From: Thermoanaerobaculia bacterium
Lineage (GTDB): Bacteria; Acidobacteriota; Thermoanaerobaculia; Multivoradales; J023
Assembly: GCA_030431255.1 (NCBI GenBank)
Contig: JAUIJL010000009.1
Coordinates: 62,001-126,000 of the forward strand
Reading direction: 5' to 3'
DNA length: 64,000 nucleotides
The position numbers and the translations under genes were made by a program. The stretch's first letter is position 1. Each line of letters starts with the position of its first letter. The notes under the pieces are model-generated. The model was not told the origin of the DNA and did no database searches. It worked only from the letters and a program-made list of their open reading frames with translations. Positions 36,998 through 46,329 of this stretch are shown here, one piece after another.

Positions 36998-37795
36998 ATG
37001 GCCGACCTAGCTCCTAGAAAAACTCCTTTCAAAGACGCGCTGGCCGAGCACGTGGAAGCTCCCGACCCCCTCGCCGAATCGGTGATGGCCTTCCACGAGG
37101 GAGCCATGAACGCCGAGGATCGGACCGCGTTTGCCGCCCGGCTGGAGACGGAGCCCGAAGCCCGGGAGCTGCTCGACGAGCTGCGCGCGTTCGAGAAGGC
37201 CGAGATCGACGACGGGCTCGATGCCGCCTCTGAATTTGAGGTGGCGTCTACCCTCCGGGCCATCCGGCAACGGGAGCAGGCCGCTCCGCGAACCCCTACC
37301 AGCGCTCCGCCGCGCCGGACTTGGATGGCGGTCGCGGCTTTAGCCGCCTTGAGCCTCGGGCTCGGGACCGCTTGGCTCGACACCCGTCAAGAGCTGCTGG
37401 AGCTGAGGTCCGCGCAGCCGGAAGCAGGGCTCCAGACGGGTCCGAAGGGCCTCCAGACGGCGACAATCCACCACTTGACCGGACGGGAGCTGCGCAGCAG
37501 CCCGGACGAGCCCGTGCCCCAGATCCGAGGCGACACCGGCCGTCACGTGCTGGTGATCACACCGAGTCTTTCCCTTGAAGCGGGCCAGATCGTCAGCTGT
37601 ACCATCACCCGCGCCGGCTCCGACGAGCGGCTCGTGGGTCCCCTGCAAGTCGCCACCACCGAGGACGGTCTCCTGATCTTGAGCCTGGAGAAGGATTTGC
37701 CGTCGGCCGGGGACTACGAGCTGCGCTTGGCGGATCCTGCCTCCGGCGAACAGCTGGAGACCTTCCCGTTCCAGTGGGGCTCCGCCTCCTCTTGA
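36998..37795 (+). CDS. Predicted membrane anti-sigma factor
   Basis: 265 residues. The N-terminal cytoplasmic part has the anti-sigma pattern F-H-E-G-A-M-N-A-E-D-R-T-A-F-A-A-R-L-E-T-E-P-E-A. It lacks the usual H-x-x-x-C-x-x-C zinc site, so it belongs to a zinc-free class. One TM helix lies at about 110-124 (M-A-V-A-A-L-A-A-L-S-L-G-L-G). The extracytoplasmic part is beta-rich and ends in an Ig-like sequence (Y-E-L-R-L-A-D-P-A-S-G-E). It begins 3 nt after the sigma stop, which suggests translational coupling, and overlaps the CHAT gene by 22 nt. It probably holds the sigma factor at the membrane until a signal, perhaps from the CHAT lipoprotein, releases it. That is inference. Confidence 0.75.
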   Translation: MADLAPRKTPFKDALAEHVEAPDPLAESVMAFHEGAMNAEDRTAFAARLETEPEARELLDELRAFEKAEIDDGLDAASEFEVASTLRAIRQREQAAPRTPTSAPPRRTWMAVAALAALSLGLGTAWLDTRQELLELRSAQPEAGLQTGPKGLQTATIHHLTGRELRSSPDEPVPQIRGDTGRHVLVITPSLSLEAGQIVSCTITRAGSDERLVGPLQVATTEDGLLILSLEKDLPSAGDYELRLADPASGEQLETFPFQWGSASS

Positions 37796-40755
37796 GGCGC
37801 TACCGTCGAAGCCACTGGCTCGCCAGGACGGCGCTGCTCGTCGGCTTCATCGCTTGCGGGCACCCAGAGGACGCTGAGCGATCGTCGAGCGCGGACGACC
37901 TCAACCCCGAGCCGAAAGCCACGGCGCCGCCGTTTGAAGAAGCTCCCTCCTTGTCCCTGGACCAGGCCCACACACTCGACGCCTGGCAAGGAGGCCAACG
38001 TCGGATCCTTGGTATGGACCTGGTGGCCGGAGAATACATTTCCGGCACGGTCACTCAAGCGGGCATCGACGTGGAGCTGGAGATTCGCGATCCGGACGGC
38101 AACGTGTTGCTCTGGGTCGACACTCCCGTCAGTGGCTCGGGGGTCGAGACTTTTCACGCCATCGCCGATCGAGACGGCCGCCACACGCTCGAAATCCACG
38201 CCTTCGGAAGGGGCGAGCTCGAGGGCACCGTTTCCGCTCAGCTGAAGGAGCACCGGGCCGCCTCGGAGATGGACCATCTTCGGGTCCACGCCACGCGCCT
38301 CGCATCCGAGGCGGAACGGATGCGTCAGAAATTGCGACGGCAATCCGAGCTGGTGGAACCGGCGCTCGAGACCTATGGCCGAGCGGCCGAGCAATGGCGT
38401 CAAGCCCAGAGTCCGGCCGAGGTCGGACGCATGCTCATGGAAATGGGCGCGATCCGCTGGCGATACGGCGGTGAGATCGAAGCGGCGGATCGACTGCTGG
38501 CGGAAGCCCAACCGCTGTTGGCCGAGCACGACGCCAGCTACCGCGCTCGCCTGCGCCATTATCGGGGCGAGCTGGCGGTGGCCGCCGGTCGCCCCGCGCA
38601 GGCCCGCGACCACTACGCCGCCGCGGTTGAGCTGTGGCCGGCGGTCCAGGGCGTGAATCTCGCCGGTACCCTCAACAACCTGGGTTTCATCGAGCATCGG
38701 CTGGGGCTACCCCAAGGGGCGATCGAGAGCTATGGCCGCGCCCTCGAGCTTTGGCGTCAACGGGGTATTGAAGCCCAAGAAGCGCGGACGGCCCACAATC
38801 TGGCCAAGGTCTACCTTTGGATCGGCGACTACGATCGGGCGCGAAGCCTCCTCCACCGGGCGGCGTCGATCCGTGAGCAGCTCGACGCTTCCACGGATCT
38901 GGCGTCGACCTGGGCCGCCCTCGGCCAGCTGGATGCGGCCGAGAACCGGCTCGACGCGGCCGAGGCCTGGTTCGAAAAGGCGGCCGACCTCCATCGCCGG
39001 TCCGGCGAGGAGAAGTTGGAGGCCTACGCCCTCGTGGACTTGGCGGTGGTCGCTCGCCGGGCCCAACGCCTCGACCAAGCGGAGCGACTGCTCCGTCGAT
39101 CCCTGCCCATGCTCGAACGGAACGGAGCTCGACGGCAATCCGGCAGGGTCCTGGTGACCCTCGCCCGCTTACACCTCGCCCGGGGCCAGAGCTCGGAAGC
39201 GGCACGGCTGGCGGCGTCGGCCCGGGAGATCCTGGAAAGCAGCGAGGACCCGATGGATCTGGCGGGCGTCTACGCCCTGACCGCCCAAACCTTGAACGCC
39301 GACGGCAAAGCCGAGCAGGCATTGTCCTTCGTTCGACGGGCGGTGGACGCCGTGGAGCGCATCCGCAAACGCCCGACGGATCGACTTCATCGCGCCTCGT
39401 TCCTGTCACGGGTGATCAACGTCTTCGAAACCGCCATCGAGGTGGAGCTGGCTCGGGGCGGCGAGCGCCGAACGGCCCGAGCGCTGGCATGGGCGGAGCG
39501 ATCCAAGGGGCGTTCTTTTCTCGACGAATTGGTGGAGGGCGAAGCCGATTTTGATCGACCCTACTTCGACCCTGGGCTCGCCCTCGACGCCAACCTGGAG
39601 GCCGTGGGTCCGGCGTCGACGGAGGACGGCGTCCTGCTGCTCTACTTTCTCGGTGACCGTGGATCCTATCTTTGGAAATGGAGTGCCCAGGGGATCCGCA
39701 TGTGGCCCCTACCTCCCGCCCGCGAGCTCGAGGCCGGAGCGCGCCGGCTCTACCGGCTCTTTTCCGGGCGCCCGAGGCTGGAGCTTGCTCCCCGGCTGAA
39801 ACAGGCTCAGCTTCATTGGAGCCGGGTGCTCTTGCCCGAGGATCTCTTGCTCGAAACGGTGACCCGGGCCCCGGACGCGCCTCCGCCGCATCTGCGGATC
39901 GTTGCCGACGGGGCGCTTCACTACCTGCCTTTCGGAGCCCTGTTGGGCGCTGTCGAGAACGACATCGAGGGTGACATTGAGCGACGTCCCCTGATCGAGC
40001 GCTTCGACGTGTCCTACGCGCCGTCTCTCACCATCCTCCGACATCTCGAAAACCGTCGACGCGACCGGCAGCTCACTGCCGAAGAAAGCACCAGCAAACC
40101 GCAAGAGCTGCTGGTGGTCGCCGACCCGGTTTACGAGATCGACCCGCGGTGTCCTTCCACAACCCCCGACCAGGGACCCGGCAAACCCTATCGACGGCTT
40201 GCCGGCAGCGCGGAGGAGGCGGCTTGGCTCAAAGCCCACGTGCCGGGTGCGCGGGTGTTGAGCGGTTTCGAGGCTCGCGCCGATCATCTACGGGCCCTGG
40301 ATCTGAAACGTTTTCGCCGCATCCACTTCGCCGTGCACGGCGAGCTCGGCACCGGCGCGGGAAAACGCCCGCGGCTGGTGTTGGCGCAGCGGGACCGACG
40401 CTGTGAGCCTTCGCCGTCGTCCCTGGAAATCGGCGACATCTTCCAATGGCGTCTGCGCAGCGAGCTGGTGGTGTTGGGCGCTTGCAAATCCGGACTCGGC
40501 CGGGACCTGCGGGGCGAAGGCCTGATCGGCATGACCCGGGCTTTCCTCCAAGCGGGATCCTCGCAGGTGGTGGTCAGCTTGTGGGACATGGACGACCGGA
40601 CGGCTTCCCGCTGGACCACGTATTTCTACGAAGCCCTGGCCGCCGGCGCCTCCGGGCCTTCCGCCCTGCGTCGAGCCCAGCTTCGCCTACGGCAAGAAAG
40701 CGGCGACGACGGAGTTTTTTATTGGGCTCCGTTCGTGCTCTTCGGAGCGAGCTAG
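37774..40755 (+). CDS. Exported lipoprotein with TPR repeats and CHAT (caspase-like) peptidase domain
   Basis: 993 residues from GTG 37774. A TTG at 37792 is also possible. A basic N-region and L-L-V-G-F-I-A-C-G give a lipobox, so export to the periplasm as a lipoprotein is predicted. An N-terminal beta-sandwich (about 60-150, G-x-Y-I-S-G-T-V-x-Q-x-G-I-D) precedes 8-10 TPR repeats (about 190-560). The CHAT domain (about 640-990) has H855 in H-F-A-V-H-G-E-L and C904 in V-L-G-A-C-K-S-G, the caspase-like catalytic dyad. CHAT proteases in other settings are activated by partners and cleave specific proteins. Here, placed after an ECF sigma and its anti-sigma, cleavage of the anti-sigma or a related membrane protein is a natural hypothesis, not shown by sequence. 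Confidence 0.88.
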   Translation: MGLRLLLRRYRRSHWLARTALLVGFIACGHPEDAERSSSADDLNPEPKATAPPFEEAPSLSLDQAHTLDAWQGGQRRILGMDLVAGEYISGTVTQAGIDVELEIRDPDGNVLLWVDTPVSGSGVETFHAIADRDGRHTLEIHAFGRGELEGTVSAQLKEHRAASEMDHLRVHATRLASEAERMRQKLRRQSELVEPALETYGRAAEQWRQAQSPAEVGRMLMEMGAIRWRYGGEIEAADRLLAEAQPLLAEHDASYRARLRHYRGELAVAAGRPAQARDHYAAAVELWPAVQGVNLAGTLNNLGFIEHRLGLPQGAIESYGRALELWRQRGIEAQEARTAHNLAKVYLWIGDYDRARSLLHRAASIREQLDASTDLASTWAALGQLDAAENRLDAAEAWFEKAADLHRRSGEEKLEAYALVDLAVVARRAQRLDQAERLLRRSLPMLERNGARRQSGRVLVTLARLHLARGQSSEAARLAASAREILESSEDPMDLAGVYALTAQTLNADGKAEQALSFVRRAVDAVERIRKRPTDRLHRASFLSRVINVFETAIEVELARGGERRTARALAWAERSKGRSFLDELVEGEADFDRPYFDPGLALDANLEAVGPASTEDGVLLLYFLGDRGSYLWKWSAQGIRMWPLPPARELEAGARRLYRLFSGRPRLELAPRLKQAQLHWSRVLLPEDLLLETVTRAPDAPPPHLRIVADGALHYLPFGALLGAVENDIEGDIERRPLIERFDVSYAPSLTILRHLENRRRDRQLTAEESTSKPQELLVVADPVYEIDPRCPSTTPDQGPGKPYRRLAGSAEEAAWLKAHVPGARVLSGFEARADHLRALDLKRFRRIHFAVHGELGTGAGKRPRLVLAQRDRRCEPSPSSLEIGDIFQWRLRSELVVLGACKSGLGRDLRGEGLIGMTRAFLQAGSSQVVVSLWDMDDRTASRWTTYFYEALAAGASGPSALRRAQLRLRQESGDDGVFYWAPFVLFGAS

Positions 40756-40788
40756 GTCCATCCGGGAATGTTTTCTCGGTGGAGCGAG

Positions 40789-41484
40789 CTAGCCCCCCGT
40801 GGGGTCGTTGCCGGGATCGTCGTTTTCGTGGGTGCCGCCGAGCAAGGAATCGTCGTCGCTGTCGTCGCCGTCTCTGAGGATCCGCGGCTCTTTGGCCTTC
40901 CAACCGCTACCCGCGCCCTCATGCCCCGCCGCCGAGATCAGGCCGTTGACCGAATAGAAGAGCTCGGGACGGGAACCCAGATCGCCCTCCACCAACGAAA
41001 TAGCCGATTCGATGTTGAAGCTGCGCGGTGGCCCCACAGAATGCTCAGATTCGCGTCGACAGTCCACGGCCAGCCGATAGCTGGTCAAGCTCACGACGAT
41101 GCTCTCGATGCCGTCCCGTTTGCCGAGATTTACTACAAAACGATGCAGACCGCGCGGCTCGTTTGAGCCCCCGACGACCTCCGGATCCAACGAGGGATCC
41201 GAAGACGGCCCGAGGTCGGCGGTGAAAATTCCTACACCGTCGGCCACGATCGGCTCGCCGACGGTCGGTCCGATCACCATCGGCAACGACGAGCGGCTGC
41301 CGTCTAGGTAGACGAATTCCACCTCGTCGGCCTCAGTCACATACAAAAAGAATTCGGGGTAAGCACCTCGGCCATTGGCCTTGGGTGAGGACGCCACGTG
41401 CAGACCGAATCCCGTCGCCCGCCTTGTATCGACTACCTCGAAGATGGCCTTGTGGACCGGTCCGAGCTGAAGGTTTTTCGTCAT
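40789..41484 (-). CDS. Hypothetical protein, no signal peptide
   Basis: 231 residues from ATG 41484, which has GAGGAG 7 nt upstream. The frame continues to 41649 but the upstream residues look non-coding. The sequence is beta-rich (A-I-F-E-V-V-D-T, F-F-L-Y-V-T-E-A-D-E-V-E-F-V-Y-L-D) with a low-complexity Asp/Gly/Asn tail (D-G-D-D-S-D-D-D-S-L-L-G-G). There is no signal peptide or TM segment. I recognise no family. It is convergent with the CHAT gene. Confidence 0.65.
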   Translation of the reverse strand: MTKNLQLGPVHKAIFEVVDTRRATGFGLHVASSPKANGRGAYPEFFLYVTEADEVEFVYLDGSRSSLPMVIGPTVGEPIVADGVGIFTADLGPSSDPSLDPEVVGGSNEPRGLHRFVVNLGKRDGIESIVVSLTSYRLAVDCRRESEHSVGPPRSFNIESAISLVEGDLGSRPELFYSVNGLISAAGHEGAGSGWKAKEPRILRDGDDSDDDSLLGGTHENDDPGNDPTGG

Positions 41485-41699
41485 CCCACTCTCCTCATGG
41501 TTATTCGATCCGTGTGATTTTCCCATGCTGTGTCGACGCTGGTGCCATTTGTTTAGTGGCATGTGTCGATTCGCCATGTGTCGAGGCCGCCATGAGTTTA
41601 GAAGCGACATTTTTCGACTTTCTCTAAACATCCCACCGAATCCATGCACAAACCCTCCTACAGACCCAATGAGCCATTCATCTATAGGAGGAATTAAAC

Positions 41700-43355
41700 A
41701 TGGAACCCACTAATAACTCTCAAAAATCGGTCCCGGCCGGGGCGTGGCTAGGCCGATGCCGGCAGGGCCTCTTGCCTTTGTTGGCGATCATCGTTTCGAC
41801 CCTGACCTTTGCGGGCGACGCCTCGGCACAAACACCCGTCAAGCTCAAGATCACCATTCAAACGGTGATCTCCCAAGACTGCATGGACGTCTGGCCCTGC
41901 GACGGGGCGTCGTATTACGCCAGAGTCCTCTTCGACGGCGCCATCCACAGCAATATCCGCCAAACCTCGCAATGGTATGGACGGGACACCATCTTTCCCA
42001 ATTGGGATTTCGTCTGGAATACCCACAGCCAGGGCACCGTGGACGTGGATCTGGAGATTTGGGATGAAGACGGCTTTCTCCGCGGGCCCGACGATCAATT
42101 GGATCTGGATCCGGCGCCCGGCCCCACTGTGGATGCCCGACGCCTGAGCTTTCGAGTCGATATTCAGGAGTGCATGAACGGCACGAATTTCGGCTTGACC
42201 GGCGAGGCCTCCGGACGTTGCGGCCAAGTTCGCTCCACGGGCAGGGAGCCGGGCATTCGCGGCACCGTGATCCTCAATGTGGAGGTCGAGCGACCGCCCC
42301 AGGCCCCTGGCTTGCGGGTCCGCTGCCTGCACGATCCCATCTGGCCCCAGCCGGGCGACACGGTGACGGTGACCGCCGAATCCCTCAACGATGCCGAGGT
42401 GGGCAAAACCGCCGTGGGCGGCTCGGATCTCGAAATCTGGACCGATCCGGCCAACGGCCCGGCTCAAACCTGCACCGGCGACACCTGCACCTTCCAGGCC
42501 GGCCCTTTCCAGAACGGCACCGGTGGATTCACCTATGGGTGTTTGGTCAGAAACGGCGGCAACGAGGCATGGTCGGGCTGGCGCACCACCCAAGTCGGCA
42601 ATCCATCGGGCAATCGACCTGTTCCGATCTTGCTCACCGGCTCGCCGTCCTCGCGCATCGACGTGGTGCTGGTGCCGTCCCGGCAAGTTTGTACCGCCGG
42701 CTCTTGCGTCAACTACACCTCAGCCTTGGACCCGGTCTTTTTGAACCGTGCTCACCAAGTGATTCGCGACGCCTACTACTCGTGGGATATCCACCTGCGC
42801 AACCAAGACAGCCTCAATTTCTGGCTGGCGACGGATCTGGGTCACGCCGCCCAAGGCTTCGTGCTCGACGCGCCGGCGGATTGGACGAGCGTTTATTCCT
42901 TTGCCGACGTCGGTGTGCTGCTGCACGAGAATTCCTTTCGCGACGCCGCGCGCCCTTGTGATCGCATTTTTTCGAGCGAGCCCTTTTCCCCCGGAACCAT
43001 CGTGCACGAAACCGGTCATTCACCGTTCGGGCTCACCGACGAATATTGTTGCGATCCGCCCTACGATCAGAAGGCCAAATTCCCCAATGTTTACCGCAGC
43101 GAGGCGGCCTGCCACGCGGACATTCCCGACCTGCTCCACTGGGAGCCGAGCCGTGTTCCCGCCGACTGCCGTGAGATTCAACAGACCCAACCGAACGGCT
43201 CCGTGCATCGCACCGGCTGGTGGGTGTCGGACCCGCCCAACAACGATCTGATGGCGGGCAGCGGTGATCGGCGTCCCCAAGCCGCGGACACCCGGCGCAT
43301 CGAGTGGATTTACGACATGTGCAACGAAGCAGCCTGCCTGGACGTGCGGCCCTGA
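41700..43355 (+). CDS. Exported M64/CLCA-like zinc metalloprotease
   Basis: 551 residues. ATG 41700 has a strong AGGAGG 9 nt upstream. The signal peptide has a 20-residue N-region (LLPLLAIIVSTLTFAGDASA). A C2-like beta domain (about 50-170; V-D-L-E-I-W-D-E-D-G-F) precedes an Ig-like region and a metalloprotease domain with H436-E-T-G-H440-S-P-F-G-L-T-D447-E-Y. That HExxHxxxGLxDEY signature fits IgA-peptidase M64 and CLCA-type enzymes. Cysteines flank the site (E-Y-C-C-D). A CARDB-domain gene follows 14 nt later in the same direction. This is the second protease of this type in the window (see 1-2824). Confidence 0.88.
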   Translation: MEPTNNSQKSVPAGAWLGRCRQGLLPLLAIIVSTLTFAGDASAQTPVKLKITIQTVISQDCMDVWPCDGASYYARVLFDGAIHSNIRQTSQWYGRDTIFPNWDFVWNTHSQGTVDVDLEIWDEDGFLRGPDDQLDLDPAPGPTVDARRLSFRVDIQECMNGTNFGLTGEASGRCGQVRSTGREPGIRGTVILNVEVERPPQAPGLRVRCLHDPIWPQPGDTVTVTAESLNDAEVGKTAVGGSDLEIWTDPANGPAQTCTGDTCTFQAGPFQNGTGGFTYGCLVRNGGNEAWSGWRTTQVGNPSGNRPVPILLTGSPSSRIDVVLVPSRQVCTAGSCVNYTSALDPVFLNRAHQVIRDAYYSWDIHLRNQDSLNFWLATDLGHAAQGFVLDAPADWTSVYSFADVGVLLHENSFRDAARPCDRIFSSEPFSPGTIVHETGHSPFGLTDEYCCDPPYDQKAKFPNVYRSEAACHADIPDLLHWEPSRVPADCREIQQTQPNGSVHRTGWWVSDPPNNDLMAGSGDRRPQAADTRRIEWIYDMCNEAACLDVRP

Positions 43356-43369
43356 GGAGGAAACGGATC

Positions 43370-44422
43370 ATGATCACAAGACTCAAAGACACGATCTCCA
43401 ACGCCGGCTTCCAACCCGTCTCCGAAGCCACACCCGAGCGAAAAACCACCCCCTTGAGAAATGAGCCAACCATGAGAAGACCCAGCACAACCCAGTGGAT
43501 CCTGCTGCTCAGCCTATGGACCACCTTCCTGAGCCTGCCGTCGGCCGCCCAAATCGACCCGTCCAAGGAGCCCGTTCCGTCCCTGAGCGACGCCGTCGAC
43601 ACGGAGGCGAGATCTTTCGTGGTGGAGATGCAATTTCATGGTCAAAACGAGGTCACCCTGACCTCGGTGGACGTCATCGACGCCATCCCGCCGTCCCGCC
43701 TGGGGGGCTCCGGCGCCTATCGGGTGGAGATCCTGAACGGCGAGGGAAGCCGCATCGAAGCCTTCGATTGGTGGGATCCCCAAGAGGTCCAGCACGACGA
43801 CGGCAACGGTCGACACTCCACGTCGCTACAGCCGGTGGCCACGGGAAAGATGATCTTCCCCTTCTCCCCCCGAGCCACGGAGCTGCGGCTCAAAGACCCG
43901 AGCCTCGGCTTCTCGGTGCTCATCGTCGACTTGGAAACCCCGGCCCACCACTACTGCCGAAACCGTCCTTGGGAGCCCCGCTGTCGCGAGCTGATTCCGC
44001 CGAGCGAAGACCCCAATCTCGTGGTCAGCCTATTCGCCCGTGCCGCCGTGCCATCCAGAGAAACCATGGAGCTGGAGGTGCGGGTCACCAATCTCGGCGG
44101 GGGTGAGGCCTTCGGCACCCTCCAAGATCCCGACGGATATATGGTGGATTTGGTCCTTTCCACGGACCAACGCCTACCCGAGGAATGGGCCGTCTTCGAG
44201 CCGGTCTTCGTGGAAGACGTCTTGCTCGAAGGAGGGCGCATCAGCAACACGGAAACCCTGCCGGGAGGCGAGAGCATCACCTACACCACCGAGGTCAGAC
44301 TGCCCGAGCACACCGAGCCCGGCACCTACTGCCTCGGCGCCCATGTGGATCCGGGCCACGCGGTCCAAGAATCCGTGGAGCTCGACAACACCTTCTGCTT
44401 CCAATTGACCGTGGAGCCCTGA
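43370..44422 (+). CDS. Exported protein with CARDB-like domain
   Basis: 350 residues from ATG 43370, preceded by GAGGAGG. An internal ATG at 43472 begins a more usual signal peptide (MRRPSTTQWILLLSLWTTFL) but has a weak ribosome-binding site. The C-terminal about 150 residues (L-V-V-S-L-F-A-R-A-A-V-P, V-T-N-L-G-G-G-E-A, L-P-G-G-E-S-I-T-Y-T-T-E-V, L-D-N-T-F-C-F) match the CARDB Ig-like cell-adhesion domain. It follows the metalloprotease gene by 14 nt, so it may be its substrate or anchor. The terminator at 44496 follows. Confidence 0.8.
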   Translation: MITRLKDTISNAGFQPVSEATPERKTTPLRNEPTMRRPSTTQWILLLSLWTTFLSLPSAAQIDPSKEPVPSLSDAVDTEARSFVVEMQFHGQNEVTLTSVDVIDAIPPSRLGGSGAYRVEILNGEGSRIEAFDWWDPQEVQHDDGNGRHSTSLQPVATGKMIFPFSPRATELRLKDPSLGFSVLIVDLETPAHHYCRNRPWEPRCRELIPPSEDPNLVVSLFARAAVPSRETMELEVRVTNLGGGEAFGTLQDPDGYMVDLVLSTDQRLPEEWAVFEPVFVEDVLLEGGRISNTETLPGGESITYTTEVRLPEHTEPGTYCLGAHVDPGHAVQESVELDNTFCFQLTVEP

Positions 44423-44495
44423 TCGCTGCCGGCTGACAACACCTGTAAGGACCCCTCAAACCCAACACCTTCAACCCAAACCCTTTTGACCCGAC

Positions 44496-44527
44496 GAGCA
44501 AGGCGGTGCTGCGGCACCGCCTTGCTC
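44496..44527. terminator. Strong hairpin between convergent genes
   Basis: A perfect 13-bp stem GAGCAAGGCGGTG / CACCGCCTTGCTC with a 6-nt loop, located 73 nt after the CARDB gene and 37 nt from the convergent membrane protein gene. It is symmetrical, so it could serve both. Confidence 0.75.
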
Positions 44528-44564
44528 CTTGATTTCGCGACCCCATCCGTGAATCGTCAGATCC

Positions 44565-45845
44565 TCACGGTCCGGCTCCTACGGATCCACCGCTCGATTC
44601 GGTCGGAGGATCGCTCTCCAACACCGGGCCTCCGGCCATCCTGGCGCCGAGCCAAGTGCCCAAGATCAGGGTGACGAAGCTGAGCACGGCCAGACCGATT
44701 CCGAGGTGGAAGCCATCCACATCTTGGCGGGTCACCAAAACCCAGAAACGCCACACCGCGGGCATGAGGAACATCTTCCGCCAGTGGCGCCAAGCCAACC
44801 AAGCGGTGGCCGCGATCAGCGGCACGTCCGCCCACCAAGATGGGCTGGGCAGACCCTCACCCGACCAACCCCAGCAGGAGATGCTGAGGTAAAAGAGCAG
44901 GACGGCCGCGAAAGGGTAGATGCCCTCACGCCGAATGCGGGCTTGGTAGAGGCAGACCGCTCCGAGGACCAAGCTGGTGACCATCAAATAATCCGGCGAC
45001 GACCAGACCAGCACCACCGCGGAAATGGGCCAAAGGGCGGCCGAATCTTTGCTGATCCAAATCACGGACAGCAAAATTGGAAGGAGGAAATAGGTTTCGA
45101 GATCGACGGCGAAAATGGATTTCCAGGCCCAGGCATGCATGCCCAAACCGATGGGCAAAGCCCAGGTCAACGCTGTACGGGCGCGCGTCAGCACCGTTCG
45201 CCCCCAGTCATCAAGCGTCGCTTTGGAAGCGATCGCCAAGGGCCGTTCTCGGAGCAGCAACAAGAGAAATCCCAATCCCCAACAGACGAGAGCCAACACG
45301 TCATGGGGGCCGGCCCAGCCGTTGTCGAGCGCCGTAGGGACTACCGCGATCAAACCGAGGCAGATCGACGCCAAGCTGAAGGCCCATGGCCGCATGCGGA
45401 GCTGCAAGGCCCAGCACAGCCCCAAGATCTTGAACGGCGCCAGGACGGCCCAAAGCACGGCGGCCCCACTGTCGTACGGCTCAAAGTGGGCCACCACGTG
45501 GGTAAAGGACGTAGGATCCAACAGAAATAAGCATTCCACGAAGGCCAAGAGCACCGCCGGACGGATCAGCCCCCTTCGATGGAGCCAAGCCGCGGTCAAA
45601 ATGAGACACAGCTCATAACCTTGGACCACGCCGACAAGCGCCAGATGCCCCAACGTCCAGTCCACCGGGCTACCCTCAAGGCCTTCGCTGATCAGCAGAA
45701 TCCCACCCAACAAGCTCAAGGCGCTCATGAAGTAGAAGGGATTGTAGAGCACCATCCAGCGGTGGAGCAGAGCGCGAGCACGATCCTTTTTTTCACGATC
45801 GGTCGTCGGCTCGGCATCCATGGCTTGGACGTAAGCATCATCCAT
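44565..45845 (-). CDS. Polytopic membrane protein
   Basis: 426 residues with about 10 hydrophobic segments spread over the whole length and many Trp residues. The N-terminus is charged (about 30 residues) before the first TM (Y-N-P-F-Y-F-M-S-A-L-S-L-L-G-G-I-L-L-I). The C-terminus is Gly/Ser/Pro-rich. I recognise no transporter signature. The start at 45845 has no strong ribosome-binding site, and a second in-frame ATG lies 24 nt inside. Confidence 0.75.
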   Translation of the reverse strand: MDDAYVQAMDAEPTTDREKKDRARALLHRWMVLYNPFYFMSALSLLGGILLISEGLEGSPVDWTLGHLALVGVVQGYELCLILTAAWLHRRGLIRPAVLLAFVECLFLLDPTSFTHVVAHFEPYDSGAAVLWAVLAPFKILGLCWALQLRMRPWAFSLASICLGLIAVVPTALDNGWAGPHDVLALVCWGLGFLLLLLRERPLAIASKATLDDWGRTVLTRARTALTWALPIGLGMHAWAWKSIFAVDLETYFLLPILLSVIWISKDSAALWPISAVVLVWSSPDYLMVTSLVLGAVCLYQARIRREGIYPFAAVLLFYLSISCWGWSGEGLPSPSWWADVPLIAATAWLAWRHWRKMFLMPAVWRFWVLVTRQDVDGFHLGIGLAVLSFVTLILGTWLGARMAGGPVLESDPPTESSGGSVGAGP

Positions 45846-46011
45846 TTGCTTTTACCCCCATGTGTACATTTCAAGATTCACATCATCAAATCCTGCAAAT
45901 ATGCGTACGCATGAGGATCGGCGCCCGTTGGGACCGGCATGTGCCCTGTCGATTCTGTGGTCATGGCCCGGTGGACCGAACCAAGCGCCGATGCAGGCCG
46001 TATCCCAAGGC

Positions 46012-46299
46012 ATGAGTCACGACGATCTCACCCCTGATTCGGAACAGCCCCTAGCCGTGCCAAGGGTCTCCCCCATCGGCCTCGTGGAGTATCCAGACGA
46101 TTTCACCGCCTCCCCTCGGGAAATCAGCCGAGGTTTGCGCAGGGCAGTTTGGGCCCTGCTGATCTTCTTCGCCGTCGCAACCGTCGCCACCAGCATCTTG
46201 AGCGTCGGTGCCTATTGCCTGACCAGCGACGGCGCCGACACTCGCTCCCTGCACGCCGGGCCGCTTTTCAGCGAGCCGCAGGCCGAGCCATCGGAGTGA
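46012..46299 (+). CDS. Small single-TM protein (start uncertain)
   Basis: 95 residues from ATG 46012. The frame is open to 45862, but the upstream part (rich in Pro, Trp and Gly) is not obviously coding. Other possible starts are 45901 and 45991. It has one TM helix at about 46-66 (A-V-W-A-L-L-I-F-F-A-V-A-T-V-A-T). The cytoplasmic N-part is acidic. Function unknown. Confidence 0.5.
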   Translation: MSHDDLTPDSEQPLAVPRVSPIGLVEYPDDFTASPREISRGLRRAVWALLIFFAVATVATSILSVGAYCLTSDGADTRSLHAGPLFSEPQAEPSE

Positions 46300-46329
46300 A
46301 ACGGCATTGTTGAGGGAGCAGACGCCTCA

